NCBI RefSeq assembly: GCF_019645815.1
Contig: NZ_CP080997.1
Location: forward strand, 3,042,880 to 3,106,879
From: Mycolicibacter heraklionensis
Lineage (GTDB): Bacteria > Actinomycetota > Actinomycetes > Mycobacteriales > Mycobacteriaceae
DNA: 64,000 bases
Reading direction: 5' to 3'
Shown here: piece by piece, positions 27,673-37,263 of the stretch
How the letters are laid out: each line of letters opens with the position of its first letter
Position numbering within the stretch: position 1 is the stretch's first letter
Notes under the pieces: model-generated
What the model saw: the letters and a program-made list of their open reading frames with translations, nothing else
Told to the model about the DNA's origin: nothing
Databases searched by the model: none
Made by a program: the position numbers and the translations under genes

Positions 27673-28926
27673 TCAGCCGCCCAGCAGCCCCTTGGCGATG
27701 TGGGTGACCTGAACCTCGTTGCTGCCGGCGTAGATCATCAGCGACTTGGCGTCGCGGGCCAACTGCTCGACCCGGTATTCGGCCATGTAGCCGTTGCCGC
27801 CGAACAGCTGCACAGCGTCCATCGCGACCTCGGTGGCAGCCTCCGAGGAATACAGTTTCATCGCCGACGCCTCGGCCAGCGACGGAATCTTGCCGGCCTG
27901 CACTTTCTCCAGCGTCTGAAACACCATGTTCTGCACGTTGATCCGGGCAACCTCCATCTTGGCCAGCTTGAGTTGGATCAGCTGGAACTGGCCGATGTTC
28001 TGGCCCCACAGCGTGCGGGTCTTGGCGTAGTCGAGGCACAGCCGGTGGCATTCGTTGATGATGCCCAGCGACATCAGGGCCACGCCCGCGCGTTCGGCGA
28101 CGAAATTGGCTCGGGCGCTTTCTCGCCCGTCACCACCGGTGTGCTGTTCGGTCTCGCCGAGCAACCGGTCCGGGGTGAGCCGCACGTTGTCGAAGAACAA
28201 CTCACCGGTCGGTGAGGACATCATGCCCATCTTCTTGAACGGCTTGCCCTGAGTCAGTCCCGGCATCCCGGCGTCCAGAACAAAGGTCAGCACCGGCCGG
28301 TTGCGCTTGTCGATGCTCGGATCACCCTCGTCCAGCTTGGCGTAGACGATCAGCACATCGGCGTAGGGGCCGTTGGTGATGAAGGTCTTCTGCCCGTTGA
28401 GGATGTAATCGTCACCGTCGCGTTTGACGTAGGTCTTCATCCCGCCGAACGCGTCCGAGCCGGCGTCGGGTTCGGTGATGGCCCAGCAGGCAATCTTCTC
28501 CAACGTCATCAATTCCGGCAGCCAGCGCTCCTTCTGCGCCAGCGTGCCACGGCTGAGGATGGTGGCCGCGCCCAGTCCCAACGAGACACCGACGGTGCTC
28601 AGCAGCCCGATGCTGACTCCGGACAGTTCGGAGACCATGATCGCGGCCATCGACAGTTGCCCGCCGAGATCGCCCATTCCGCCCGAGGATTCGCGGTCGG
28701 CCGCCGGCGCATCGGACTCGGCCTTGGCGCGTTGTTTGTCCAGCATGTTCTTGACCGCTTCGCCGGCCAGCACGTCCAGGCCGAACTCGCTGAACAGCTT
28801 GCGTGCGATCGGATAGGGCGGTATCTCTCCGGTTTCCAGTGCGTCCAGGTGCGGGCGGATCTCTTTGTCGATGAAGCCGCGAACTGTGTCGCGCATGATG
28901 AGGTCGGTTTCGGACCACTCGAACAT
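27673..28926 (-). CDS. fadE21: acyl-CoA dehydrogenase FadE21-like
   Basis: 417 residues from ATG 28926. ACWAITEPDAGSDAFGG and KTFITNGPYAD are FAD/substrate motifs, and the C-terminal QLFGGNGYMAEYRVEQLARDAKSLMIYAGSNEVQ carries the expected helix and Tyr-Glu region near the active site. In M. tuberculosis fadE21 (Rv2789c) lies next to ltp1. It introduces the alpha-beta double bond in acyl-CoA thioesters. Last gene of the ltp1 operon, 17 bp after the SDR gene. Confidence 0.88.
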   Translation of the reverse strand: MFEWSETDLIMRDTVRGFIDKEIRPHLDALETGEIPPYPIARKLFSEFGLDVLAGEAVKNMLDKQRAKAESDAPAADRESSGGMGDLGGQLSMAAIMVSELSGVSIGLLSTVGVSLGLGAATILSRGTLAQKERWLPELMTLEKIACWAITEPDAGSDAFGGMKTYVKRDGDDYILNGQKTFITNGPYADVLIVYAKLDEGDPSIDKRNRPVLTFVLDAGMPGLTQGKPFKKMGMMSSPTGELFFDNVRLTPDRLLGETEQHTGGDGRESARANFVAERAGVALMSLGIINECHRLCLDYAKTRTLWGQNIGQFQLIQLKLAKMEVARINVQNMVFQTLEKVQAGKIPSLAEASAMKLYSSEAATEVAMDAVQLFGGNGYMAEYRVEQLARDAKSLMIYAGSNEVQVTHIAKGLLGG

Positions 28927-28943
28927 GGCTGTTCTCCCCGGGG

Positions 28944-29813
28944 TCAGTGCGGCAGCCGTGCCGCGATGTCGTCGAGCTGCCAGATGCCGTCGGTCTCGAT
29001 GGTGTCGGTGTCGTGCCAACCGGACAGCCGCGAGATGGCGCCACCCTGTACCGCGTACACGGTGCCGGTGACCGGGCACTTCTCGGTGGCCAGATAGGCC
29101 ACCAGCGGGGAGATGTTGGCTGGGCTGAACAGGTCCAGCTCCCCTTCCTCGGGCTCGGCCATCAGCGCACCCATGCCGGGCGTGGCCAGGGTGAGGCGGG
29201 TACGTGCGATCGGAGCGATGGCGTTGACGCGCACTCCGTAGCGGTCCAGTTCCTCCGCCGCGATCAGGGTCAGTGCGGCGATCCCCGCCTTGGCCGCACC
29301 GTAGTTCGCCTGCCCGGGGTTGGGCAGCGTGACCCCGGACCCCGAGGCGGTGTTGATCACCGCGGCGTTGGGCTGGTCACCGGCCTTGGACTGCGCCTTC
29401 CAATACACCGCGGCGTGGTGCAGCATCGCGAAATGCCCCTTGAGGTGCACGGCGATCACCGCATCCCATTGTGATTCCTCCATACCGGGGATGAAGGCAT
29501 CACGCAGAATGCCGGCGTTGTTGACCAGCACGTCCAACCGGCCGAACTCGTCGATGGCCTGCTGGACAATGCCTTTCGCGGCATTCCAATCTGCGACACT
29601 GTCGGTGTTGGCGACCGCTCGTCCGCCGGCCGCCACGATCTCGTCAACGACCTGCTGCGCGGTGGTGGTGTCGGAGCCCTCGCCGGCATTGCTGCCGCCC
29701 AGGTCGTTCACCACGACGCTGGCGCCCTCGCGGGCGAACAGCAACGCGTGTTCCCGGCCGATTCCTCGGCCGGCTCCGGTGATGACGGCGACCCGGCCTT
29801 CCAATACACCCAT
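28944..29813 (-). CDS. short-chain dehydrogenase/reductase (3-hydroxyacyl-CoA dehydrogenase type)
   Basis: 289 residues, AAGGAG upstream of ATG. TGAGRGIG is the cofactor loop, NNAG present, and Ser-Tyr-Lys catalytic residues sit in NTASGSG and YGAAK. The long C-terminal part after AEPEEGELDLFSPANISPLV is typical of the dehydrogenase units of MFE-2/Hsd4B-like proteins. It probably oxidises 3-hydroxyacyl-CoA made by the neighbouring MaoC hydratase. Confidence 0.88.
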   Translation of the reverse strand: MGVLEGRVAVITGAGRGIGREHALLFAREGASVVVNDLGGSNAGEGSDTTTAQQVVDEIVAAGGRAVANTDSVADWNAAKGIVQQAIDEFGRLDVLVNNAGILRDAFIPGMEESQWDAVIAVHLKGHFAMLHHAAVYWKAQSKAGDQPNAAVINTASGSGVTLPNPGQANYGAAKAGIAALTLIAAEELDRYGVRVNAIAPIARTRLTLATPGMGALMAEPEEGELDLFSPANISPLVAYLATEKCPVTGTVYAVQGGAISRLSGWHDTDTIETDGIWQLDDIAARLPH

Positions 29814-29833
29814 GTATGACTCCTTGCTGTGTT

Positions 29834-30700
29834 CTAGTCTGCGATGACGGCCAAGCCGTCGGTAATGGCCAATTCGTCGGTGCCGACGCGCGCCGTCTCG
29901 AATGCGTAACTGGTCGTGTTGTCCGCCGATCCGGTTTTCCAGATCCGGGTCTCCAGGTCATCGCCGGGCAGCACCATCTTGGAGAACCGCACCGCAAATC
30001 GCTTGAGCCGAGATACATCCGACCCACCGACCTCGGTGAGCACCGCCCAGGACGTGAACGCCATGGTGCATAGGCCGTGCGCGATGATGCCCGGCAGTCC
30101 GGCCGACTTCGCAACCTCCTCGTCGAGGTGGATCGGCATCGGGTCACCGGAAGCCGGTGCGTAGCGGAACGTCTGGTCGGCATCGACGTGCTGGACGACC
30201 TTGGCGATGGGCGCCCCGTCCTGCAATGTCGGGTCGAACTTGTGCTCCGGACTGAGCTCACCGATCTTCTTGCCGGCGTTGTGGCCCCGGAAGAAGCACG
30301 TCACGTACTGCTCGTTGACCAGTTCACCGTCTTGCGCGCGGCATTCCAGGTAGATCGCCGCGCGAGTGCCCTTCTCCAAGCCCTCATAGCCGATCATCTT
30401 GCCGCGGGAGACCAGCTTGTCTCCCGGTCGGATCGGCCGATGGAACCGGAAGTCCTGCTCGCCGTGGACGACTCGTGGGATCAACTCCACCGGAGCGACC
30501 TCGACCGCCGGGGTGAGCATGGCTTCGAAGACGGGCACGATCGCGAATACCGGTGCGGCGACCTGTCCGGTCAGGTGCGCCGGGATCGGGTCGTTGGTGG
30601 CCTGGGCATAGTCGATCAGCCGCTGCCGGGTGACCTCGAAGTGCTCCTCATCGCACCACTTGTCCAACCCGGAGTCGTCGAACTCCAGATCGTCAGCCAC
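29834..30700 (-). CDS. MaoC-like double-hotdog enoyl-CoA hydratase
   Basis: 288 residues with an N-terminal degenerate hotdog and a C-terminal hotdog. The hydratase-2 motif DPMPIHLDEEVAKSAG followed by IIAHGLC holds the catalytic Asp and His. Fits the hydratase part of eukaryotic MFE-2 and of mycobacterial steroid or branched-chain degradation. One base separates it from the SRPBCC gene, so both are translated from one message. Confidence 0.9.
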   Translation of the reverse strand: MADDLEFDDSGLDKWCDEEHFEVTRQRLIDYAQATNDPIPAHLTGQVAAPVFAIVPVFEAMLTPAVEVAPVELIPRVVHGEQDFRFHRPIRPGDKLVSRGKMIGYEGLEKGTRAAIYLECRAQDGELVNEQYVTCFFRGHNAGKKIGELSPEHKFDPTLQDGAPIAKVVQHVDADQTFRYAPASGDPMPIHLDEEVAKSAGLPGIIAHGLCTMAFTSWAVLTEVGGSDVSRLKRFAVRFSKMVLPGDDLETRIWKTGSADNTTSYAFETARVGTDELAITDGLAVIAD

Positions 30701-30701
30701 G

Positions 30702-31154
30702 TCAGGCCGCCGTCGAGGCCAGCGCCTCGAGCTGGGCGAGGGTCTTGTCGAGTTGTTTGGCTCCGTCCTTCTCGACCGCCTTGCCCAACGCGCCCTTGAT
30801 CAGCGCGCCCTCGAAGTCGCCGGCCACGCTGAATTGGGAGCCGTCACCCTCCGGGGTGACCGTGAAGTCGAAGCGGCACCTCACGCCCGCCATACCGGTG
30901 CCCGACATGGTGAGGCTGCGTGGGGACCCGTCCTCATCAACGACATTCTCGACTGTCCATTCGATCTTGTTCGCCATCCCGAGCATGACGATCTTGGCCG
31001 TCAACGTCGAGCCCGGTGCCAACGCGGCGGGTGGCTCGGTGAGCCACTTTTCGTGGATGGTGAACCACTGGTCCCAGCTGGACAGGTCGCTGATGGTGTC
31101 CCACAGCGCGTTCGGGCTGACGGCCAGGCTTTTGGTGGCTTCGATGTGTCCCAT
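30702..31154 (-). CDS. SRPBCC family protein in the ltp1 operon
   Basis: 150 residues. IEATKSLAVSPNALWDTISDLSSWDQWF and the Lys-rich C-terminal helix (EKDGAKQLDKTLAQLEAL) are typical. Sitting between ltp1 and the hydratase gene, it may carry a hydrophobic acyl intermediate; that role is inferred from position. Similar to the SRPBCC protein at 24557. Confidence 0.85.
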   Translation of the reverse strand: MGHIEATKSLAVSPNALWDTISDLSSWDQWFTIHEKWLTEPPAALAPGSTLTAKIVMLGMANKIEWTVENVVDEDGSPRSLTMSGTGMAGVRCRFDFTVTPEGDGSQFSVAGDFEGALIKGALGKAVEKDGAKQLDKTLAQLEALASTAA

Positions 31155-31181
31155 GGGGTGTTCTCCTCGGCTATCGATGGT

Positions 31182-32387
31182 TTAGCGCTCGGCGCGCTGG
31201 TAGGCGGTGACCACGGCGGCTCCGCCGAGGCCGATGTTGTGTTGCAGGGCGGCGGTGACGCCCGGCACCTGGCGTTGGTCGGCGTCGCCGCGGAGCTGCC
31301 AGGTCAGTTCGGAGCACTGCGCCAACCCGGTGGCGCCCAGCGGATGTCCCTTGGAGATCAAGCCGCCAGAGGGGTTGACCACCCAGCGCCCGCCGTAGGT
31401 GGTGTCGCCGGCGTCGATCAGCTTGGGCGCGTCGCCCTCGGCGCAGAGCCCCAGCGCTTCATAGAGCAGCAGCTCGTTCGCCGAGAAGCAGTCATGCAGC
31501 TCGATCACCTGGAAGTCTTCCGGACCCAGGCCGGACTGCTGGTAGACACGTTGCGCGGCTTGCACATTCATGTCGTAGCCGATCAGGTTCTTGGCGCTGC
31601 CGTCGAAGGTGGAGGCGAAGTCGGTGGTCATCGCCTGCCCGACGATTTCGACCGCTCGCCCGGCCAGGCCGTGCTTGTCGACAAACGCCTCGCTGGCCAG
31701 AATCGCCGCACCCGATCCGTCCGAGGTCGGCGAGCACTGGAGCTTGGTCAGCGGGTCGTAGATCATTCGCGAGCCCAGGATGTCGTCGAGGCTGTATTCG
31801 TCCTGGAACTGGGCGTAGGGGTTGTTGACCGAATGTTTGTGGTTCTTGTAGCCGATCTTGGCGAAATGCTCGGCGGTCGAGCCGTGTTGCTTGATGTGTT
31901 CGCGGCCCGCGGCGCCGAACATCCACGGCGCAACCGGGAACAGCACTTCGGAGATCTCGGCCATCGCGAGCACATGCTTTTCCATCGGCTGGGCACGGTC
32001 GTCGTAGGTGGACTCCAGCGAACCGGGCTTCATCTTCTCGAAGCCCAGCGCGATGGTGCAGTCGGCCAGCCCGCCCCGGATCGCTTGGGCGGCGAGGTAG
32101 AGCGCTGTCGACCCGGTCGAACAGTTGTTGTTGACGTTTACGACCGGGATCCCGGTCAGCCCCAGCTCGTACAGGGCCCGCTGACCGGAGGTGGACTCGC
32201 CGTAGACGTAACCGACGTAGCCCTGTTCCACCTCGCGGTAGTCGATCCCGGCGTCGGCCAGCGCCTTGGTGCCGGATTCCCGGGCCATGTCCGGGTAGTC
32301 CCATGCCGACCCGTCGTCGTTGAGTCGACGGCCCGGCTTCTCGAACTTCGTCATGCCAACGCCGATCACATACACCTTGTTCGCCAT
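31182..32387 (-). CDS. ltp1: thiolase-fold lipid-transfer protein Ltp1 (SCPx-type)
   Basis: 401 residues from ATG 32387 with GGAGGAG upstream. [11 protein letters not shown] carries the nucleophilic Cys, [10 protein letters not shown] and [14 protein letters not shown] the catalytic His and Cys-like loop of SCPx thiolases. Close to Rv2790c by memory. It cleaves 3-oxoacyl-CoA or acts as an aldolase-type retro-Claisen enzyme on branched substrates. First gene of a five-gene operon that supplies dehydrogenase, hydratase, hydroxyacyl dehydrogenase and thiolase activities. A palindrome at 32443-32460 lies in its promoter. Confidence 0.9.
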   Translation of the reverse strand: MANKVYVIGVGMTKFEKPGRRLNDDGSAWDYPDMARESGTKALADAGIDYREVEQGYVGYVYGESTSGQRALYELGLTGIPVVNVNNNCSTGSTALYLAAQAIRGGLADCTIALGFEKMKPGSLESTYDDRAQPMEKHVLAMAEISEVLFPVAPWMFGAAGREHIKQHGSTAEHFAKIGYKNHKHSVNNPYAQFQDEYSLDDILGSRMIYDPLTKLQCSPTSDGSGAAILASEAFVDKHGLAGRAVEIVGQAMTTDFASTFDGSAKNLIGYDMNVQAAQRVYQQSGLGPEDFQVIELHDCFSANELLLYEALGLCAEGDAPKLIDAGDTTYGGRWVVNPSGGLISKGHPLGATGLAQCSELTWQLRGDADQRQVPGVTAALQHNIGLGGAAVVTAYQRAER

Positions 32388-32442
32388 CAGGCTCCTCCCG
32401 TATTGCGCATCAGGGCCGACTCCAGCCCCTACACATAGAAAC

Positions 32443-32460
32443 ATACAAGCCAGATTGTAT
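32443..32460. promoter_or_regulatory. inverted repeat upstream of ltp1 operon
   Basis: ATACAA-GCCAGA-TTGTAT, perfect 6-bp arms, 56-73 bp upstream of the ltp1 ATG in an AT-rich stretch. A TetR-type operator is likely. It shares the core TACAA.CCAG with the site at 14924. Confidence 0.5.
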
Positions 32461-32578
32461 CTTGACTAATTCTGCCAGATGGTGGACCGTATGGGCGTGA
32501 AGGGCAGCTGAGGACACCCTGAGCTTCTGCTCATCGTTCGAAGCTGAACGTGGTTACTTTGGCTCCGCGGAGGTCGCC

Positions 32579-34021
32579 ATGACAGCTCGCAGAATCGGTT
32601 CGTCGCGCGCCGCGCCCTGGGCGATCGCGGGCTCCACTCTGCTGGCGGCGGCCTCCACGGTCGCGTCAGCGCCTGCTATCGGGACAACGCCGTGGACGGT
32701 GCAAACACTGTTGCTCGCCGGCGACACGGCATTGGTGATGGGCGGCACCGGAATCCAGGTCCCAAACCCCAGCCCCGACTACATCGTTGATGTCACCACC
32801 AAATACATCACCCCGAATTTCCCGGACTTCACCGCGGACCAAGCACAAGGCCTGTTCACGCCCGAGAACCTCTACCCACTGACCGGCACCAAGAGCTTGA
32901 CTCTCGACCAGTCACTGGACCAGGGGGTCCAGATCCTCCATGACGCGATCATGCAGGAAGTCGGCACTGGAAACCGCGTCGCCGTCCTGGGCTATTCGCA
33001 GAGCGCCGTGATCGCCAGCTTGGAAATGCAGAAGCTGGCCGGACTGCCGCCCGGGGAGCAACCAAGCCCCGACGACCTCCACTTCGTGCTGATCGGCGAT
33101 CCCAGCAATCCCAATGGCGGGTTCTTCGAGCGCCTCGTCGGGTTCACCGCGCCGAGCCTGGGTGCGACCCTGACCGGCGCGACACCGTCCGATACCCCCT
33201 ACCCGACCGATATCTACACGATCCAGTACGACGGCTATGCCGACTTCCCGAAGTATCCGCTCAATCTGCTGTCGGACCTCAACGCACTCTTGGGCGTCTT
33301 GTACGGGCATGGCATGTACCCGGCCCTCACGGCCGAACAGATCTCTGACGCCAGGGAATTGGCGACGTCACCGGGGTACGACGGTGCCACCACCTACTAC
33401 ATGATCCCGACCGAGAATCTGCCACTGCTGGAACCGCTGCGGTCGATCCCCGTCGTCGGCGATCCGTTGGCCGATCTGCTCCAGCCGGCCTTGAAAGTCC
33501 TCGTCGACTTGGGCTATGACGATCCCTTTGCGGCGACCACCTACGCCGACGTTCCCACCCCGATCGGATTGTTCCCCAACATTGACGTCGGCACGGTCCT
33601 CGACGACCTGGCGCGTGGGGCGCAGCAAGGATTCCAACAGTTCGTGAACGATCTCGGGTCGCTGTCCATGCCGGACCCGGCGGCGCTGGTCGCGGCGACT
33701 CTGCCGTCGATACCCTCTGGCCCCGGCGATTTCGTATCGGAACTCACCCACATCGTCAATACCGTCACCTCGGTAGTCGCGACCAACTACGCGGCGCTGC
33801 TTCCCACCGCGGATCTGCTCCTGACATTGCTGACCAGTGTGCCGCTGTACAACGCCCAACTGTTCATGGCCGGCATCGAGGCCGGCAACCTTGTCGACGC
33901 GATCGGTAACCCGCTCGCAGCCGACGCGGCGCTGATCTCGATGGGGCTGGGCCTTCTTGGCTTAAACGTCTTGAATACGGCCACATTCACCGTGGACGCA
34001 CTCGCGGGACTCTTCTCATGA
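32579..34021 (+). CDS. exported PE-PPE-domain alpha/beta hydrolase, copy 1
   Basis: 480 residues. N-terminal signal or anchor (about residues 10-33). The PE-PPE domain (PF08237, serine hydrolase) begins near residue 50 with LVMGGTGIQVP; nucleophile Ser140 lies in GYSQS and DPSNPNGG (Asp174) follows. No PE or PPE helical domain is present, so it is a stand-alone hydrolase like those related to mycobacterial esterases and trehalose-lipid enzymes. GGAGG precedes ATG. Stop overlaps the next copy (ATGA). Confidence 0.88.
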   Translation: MTARRIGSSRAAPWAIAGSTLLAAASTVASAPAIGTTPWTVQTLLLAGDTALVMGGTGIQVPNPSPDYIVDVTTKYITPNFPDFTADQAQGLFTPENLYPLTGTKSLTLDQSLDQGVQILHDAIMQEVGTGNRVAVLGYSQSAVIASLEMQKLAGLPPGEQPSPDDLHFVLIGDPSNPNGGFFERLVGFTAPSLGATLTGATPSDTPYPTDIYTIQYDGYADFPKYPLNLLSDLNALLGVLYGHGMYPALTAEQISDARELATSPGYDGATTYYMIPTENLPLLEPLRSIPVVGDPLADLLQPALKVLVDLGYDDPFAATTYADVPTPIGLFPNIDVGTVLDDLARGAQQGFQQFVNDLGSLSMPDPAALVAATLPSIPSGPGDFVSELTHIVNTVTSVVATNYAALLPTADLLLTLLTSVPLYNAQLFMAGIEAGNLVDAIGNPLAADAALISMGLGLLGLNVLNTATFTVDALAGLFS

Positions 34022-35565
34022 CCTTCGCGCCGCACCCGAATGGGCCGATCCGGCCAGGTCTCCGGCTTGCCGCCGCCGCGGGTATCGGTGTCTTGGCGCT
34101 GACCGCAACGATCAGCGCGCCGTTCGCGTACGGCGACGACGTCACGTTGGTCCTGGGCGGCACCGGGCTTTCGGTACCCAACCCGCCGCCCGGCTTCATC
34201 ATTGGCGGCACCGACAAATTCGTCACACCGAATTTCCCCGGTTTCACCAGCGCCCATGCGCAGGGTGTCTATACCCCCGAACAACTTTATCCGTTGACCG
34301 GAGTCAGCAGCCTCACGCTGAACCAGTCGGTAGCCGCGGGCGCCAACACGCTGAACAATGCCATTCTGCGTCAGATCGCTGAGGGGAACCATGTCGTCGT
34401 CCTCACCGACTCGCAAAGCAGCGTCGTCGCCGGCGAAGTGATGCGCCTGCTGGCCGCCCTGCCCGCCGACCAACAACCCAGCGCCGACGAGCTGGGATTC
34501 GTGCTACTCGTCGACCCGAACAATCCGAACGGCGGGCTCTTCGCCCGCTATCCCGATCTTGCCTTCCCGGCGCTGGGCGTGACATTCAACGGTGCGACGC
34601 CACCGGACACGATTTACCCGACGGCTGTCTACACGCTTGAATACGACGGCGCCTCAGACTATCCGCAGTACCCGATCAATATCCTGGCCGACCTCAATGC
34701 GATCGCCGGCTTTCTGTTTGTGCACCCGACCGCCGGCAATCTGACACCGGAACAGATCGCGTCGGCGATCGAGCTGCCGACCGACCCGGCCTACGGCACC
34801 GCGACCACCTATTACATGGTCCCCACGGAGAACCTTCCCCTGCTGGAGCCGCTGCGTGCCCTGCCGATTATCGGAAACCCCCTGGCCGACCTGATCCAGC
34901 CGGATCTGAGGGTGCTGGTCAACCTCGGTTACGGGGATCCCGACTTCGGCTATTCGACGGGGCCGGCGAACGTGCCCACGCCGGCCGGCTTCCTGCCCAA
35001 CGTCGACCTCATCGATCTGTTGACCGACTTGGTCAAGGGCGCGCAGCAGGGTTGGAATGACGCGTTCAACAGCGTGACCTTCGAAGCGTTGGTACCGAAC
35101 TTCGCCGCGGCTCCGACGGGTTCGCCGCTGGACATCCTCACCGGGGTCACCGGTATCACCGCCCCTCCGGTTCCGGTACCCACGATCATTCCGGGTGACA
35201 CCGTCGGCAACATCATTTCGGTAATCCAGGCGCTGGGTGCCAATACGTTCGCAAATCTGACCTTGGCGCTGGGAGTTAACGCCGCGGCGTTCCTGCCGCC
35301 GGTGCAGATGGCCCTAGAGGCCGTGACCACCCTGCCGTCGGTCAACATCAACGCCGTCCTCTCTGCGGTCGACACGCTGGCCGGGGGCGACGTCGCCGGT
35401 TTCATCAGCACCCTTGGTGCCATACCCGGCGAGGACATCACCATCGGCCTTTTCGCGGCGCTGGTGTTCGCCGACGACATTCTCAATGCCGTGGCGGCCG
35501 ACCTCGTGGCGCTGCAGGGAGCTGTTGACGGTGGCCTCGAAATCCTTTCCGCCTTTGTGCCGTAA
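34018..35565 (+). CDS. exported PE-PPE-domain alpha/beta hydrolase, copy 2
   Basis: 515 residues, ATG overlapping the stop of copy 1 by 4 bp. Signal segment about residues 15-38, GGTG start motif, FVLLVDPNNPNGG equivalent to DPSNPNGG. The nucleophile elbow is TDSQSS (Ser132) instead of GxSxS: the Gly two before Ser is Thr. Activity may therefore be altered. A C-terminal ~150-residue region rich in Ala/Val/Leu is shared in style with the other copies. Confidence 0.86.
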   Translation: MTFAPHPNGPIRPGLRLAAAAGIGVLALTATISAPFAYGDDVTLVLGGTGLSVPNPPPGFIIGGTDKFVTPNFPGFTSAHAQGVYTPEQLYPLTGVSSLTLNQSVAAGANTLNNAILRQIAEGNHVVVLTDSQSSVVAGEVMRLLAALPADQQPSADELGFVLLVDPNNPNGGLFARYPDLAFPALGVTFNGATPPDTIYPTAVYTLEYDGASDYPQYPINILADLNAIAGFLFVHPTAGNLTPEQIASAIELPTDPAYGTATTYYMVPTENLPLLEPLRALPIIGNPLADLIQPDLRVLVNLGYGDPDFGYSTGPANVPTPAGFLPNVDLIDLLTDLVKGAQQGWNDAFNSVTFEALVPNFAAAPTGSPLDILTGVTGITAPPVPVPTIIPGDTVGNIISVIQALGANTFANLTLALGVNAAAFLPPVQMALEAVTTLPSVNINAVLSAVDTLAGGDVAGFISTLGAIPGEDITIGLFAALVFADDILNAVAADLVALQGAVDGGLEILSAFVP

Positions 35566-35607
35566 CCGGGAAACCGCACTGCCGCCATCTCCTGAGGAGG
35601 TCGGGTA

Positions 35608-37263
35608 ATGACATCGCCGAGGCGCCTTTCTGGTCTGCCCTGCGCCATCGCCGGCAGCGCCCTGCTGTGGCTGACGGCGTCCACACCAATCCCGTTCGGG
35701 GTGCCGACAACCCCGGCAGTGACGTTGCTGGACAGCGAGGCATGGATCATGAGCGGCACCGGACCCTGTTGCCTAACACCCGAATCCCCGTGGTCGCAGC
35801 CGACGCAGGGATTGATCCAGGCGGTTGTCGACCGTTTCATCACCGGCACCATTGCGCCGGCTAACGTCGGCCCGCATTACTCCGTCGACAGCTCTTACGG
35901 TCTGGCCACCCCCGAGCAGCTTCACCCGTTCACCGGCTTGGAAAGCCTGTCCTTCGACACGTCGGTGCAGTGGGGTGCCGACGTCCTCGACGAACAGATC
36001 CGGACCCAGATCGCCGCCGGCAACAGCGTGGTGGTGTTGGGCGTCTCGCAGAGCGCGTCGATCATCACCCGTGAGATGAGCTACTTGGCCACCCTGCCCG
36101 CCGATGAGCGGCCGGACATCGATCAGTTGGCCTTCGTCCTGCTCGGGGACGGCAACAATCCCAACGGCGGCCTGCTGGAACGCTTCGACGGTGCCGACAT
36201 CCCCGCCCTGCTGACGTTCTCCGGCGCGACCCCGGACAATCTGTATCCGACGGACGTCTTCACGCTCGAGTACGACGGGTGGGCGGACTTCCCGAAGTAC
36301 CCGCTCAATATCGTGGCCGACCTCAACGCCCTGCTGGGCATGGCTACCGTGCACGGCACCTACGCGGCTCTCACGCCCGAGCAACTTGCGACGGCTATCG
36401 AGCTGCCGACGGCCGGCGACACCATGACCCACTATTGGATGATTCCCACCGGTTATCTGCCACTGCTCCTACCGTTCCAGCAACTCGGCGTCCCGGCGTG
36501 GCTGATTCACCTGATCGAGCCGGCCTTGCGGGTGATCGTCAATCTTGGCTACGGCGACCCCGACCATGGGTGGTCAGCCGGACCGGCGAACGCTCCCACC
36601 GTGGCCGGACTTTTCCCCACGGACGTCAATCCGTTCGCGGTCCTCGAAGATCTGGTCGACGGCGCCCTACGCGGAGCAGACGCGGCGCTCACCGACCTCG
36701 GGCTGCCAACGTTGCCGTCGCTGATCACCGACCCCGTCACTTACCTGGCGACTGCTCTCGGTTCCTTGGCTGATCAGACCGATCCGCTTATCCACGCCGT
36801 GAGTTCCGGTCTGCACGACGCGGTGAACAGTGTCGTCATTCCCGACTGGCTCGCGGCCGCACTCAGTCCGGTTTCCGGCGCGCTCAATAGCCTCGACAGC
36901 GTGGTCGGCCATGTCATCAACGATCAGCTCGATCCGCTGATCCAGCAGGCCGTTTACGCCCTCGGCGACCCGCTGCGAGACGCCCTCACCGACATCGGCG
37001 CCGACGACCGGCTCACCAATGCCGTCTACGTCATCGAGCAGCTGTTGCCCGTCGTTCTGGGCGCGCCGGCCAACTTCGTCACCAACGACCTGCATTTCCT
37101 CGCCGAAGGGACGAACCAGTTAGTCGCCGGTGACTTCGGCGGGTTTGTGGACCAACTCGAGCTCATCCCCGCCGGCGACATCACCATGGCCGCGCTGATG
37201 GGCCTCGGGTTGCCGTTTCTGGCGCTGCAGTCCATCCTCGCCGGCGTTCCGCTCACCATCTGA
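35608..37263 (+). CDS. exported PE-PPE-domain alpha/beta hydrolase, copy 3
   Basis: 551 residues, GAGGAGG upstream. Signal-like segment (residues ~12-40), nucleophile Ser147 in GVSQS, LLGDGNNPNGG as the DPSNPNGG equivalent (the Asp position is kept as D in GDGNN). The N-terminal region differs by a CC pair (SGTGPCCLTPES) absent from the other copies. Longest of the three through an extended C-terminal Leu/Asp-rich region. Its last 144 bp overlap the TetR gene on the opposite strand. Confidence 0.86.
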   Translation: MTSPRRLSGLPCAIAGSALLWLTASTPIPFGVPTTPAVTLLDSEAWIMSGTGPCCLTPESPWSQPTQGLIQAVVDRFITGTIAPANVGPHYSVDSSYGLATPEQLHPFTGLESLSFDTSVQWGADVLDEQIRTQIAAGNSVVVLGVSQSASIITREMSYLATLPADERPDIDQLAFVLLGDGNNPNGGLLERFDGADIPALLTFSGATPDNLYPTDVFTLEYDGWADFPKYPLNIVADLNALLGMATVHGTYAALTPEQLATAIELPTAGDTMTHYWMIPTGYLPLLLPFQQLGVPAWLIHLIEPALRVIVNLGYGDPDHGWSAGPANAPTVAGLFPTDVNPFAVLEDLVDGALRGADAALTDLGLPTLPSLITDPVTYLATALGSLADQTDPLIHAVSSGLHDAVNSVVIPDWLAAALSPVSGALNSLDSVVGHVINDQLDPLIQQAVYALGDPLRDALTDIGADDRLTNAVYVIEQLLPVVLGAPANFVTNDLHFLAEGTNQLVAGDFGGFVDQLELIPAGDITMAALMGLGLPFLALQSILAGVPLTI

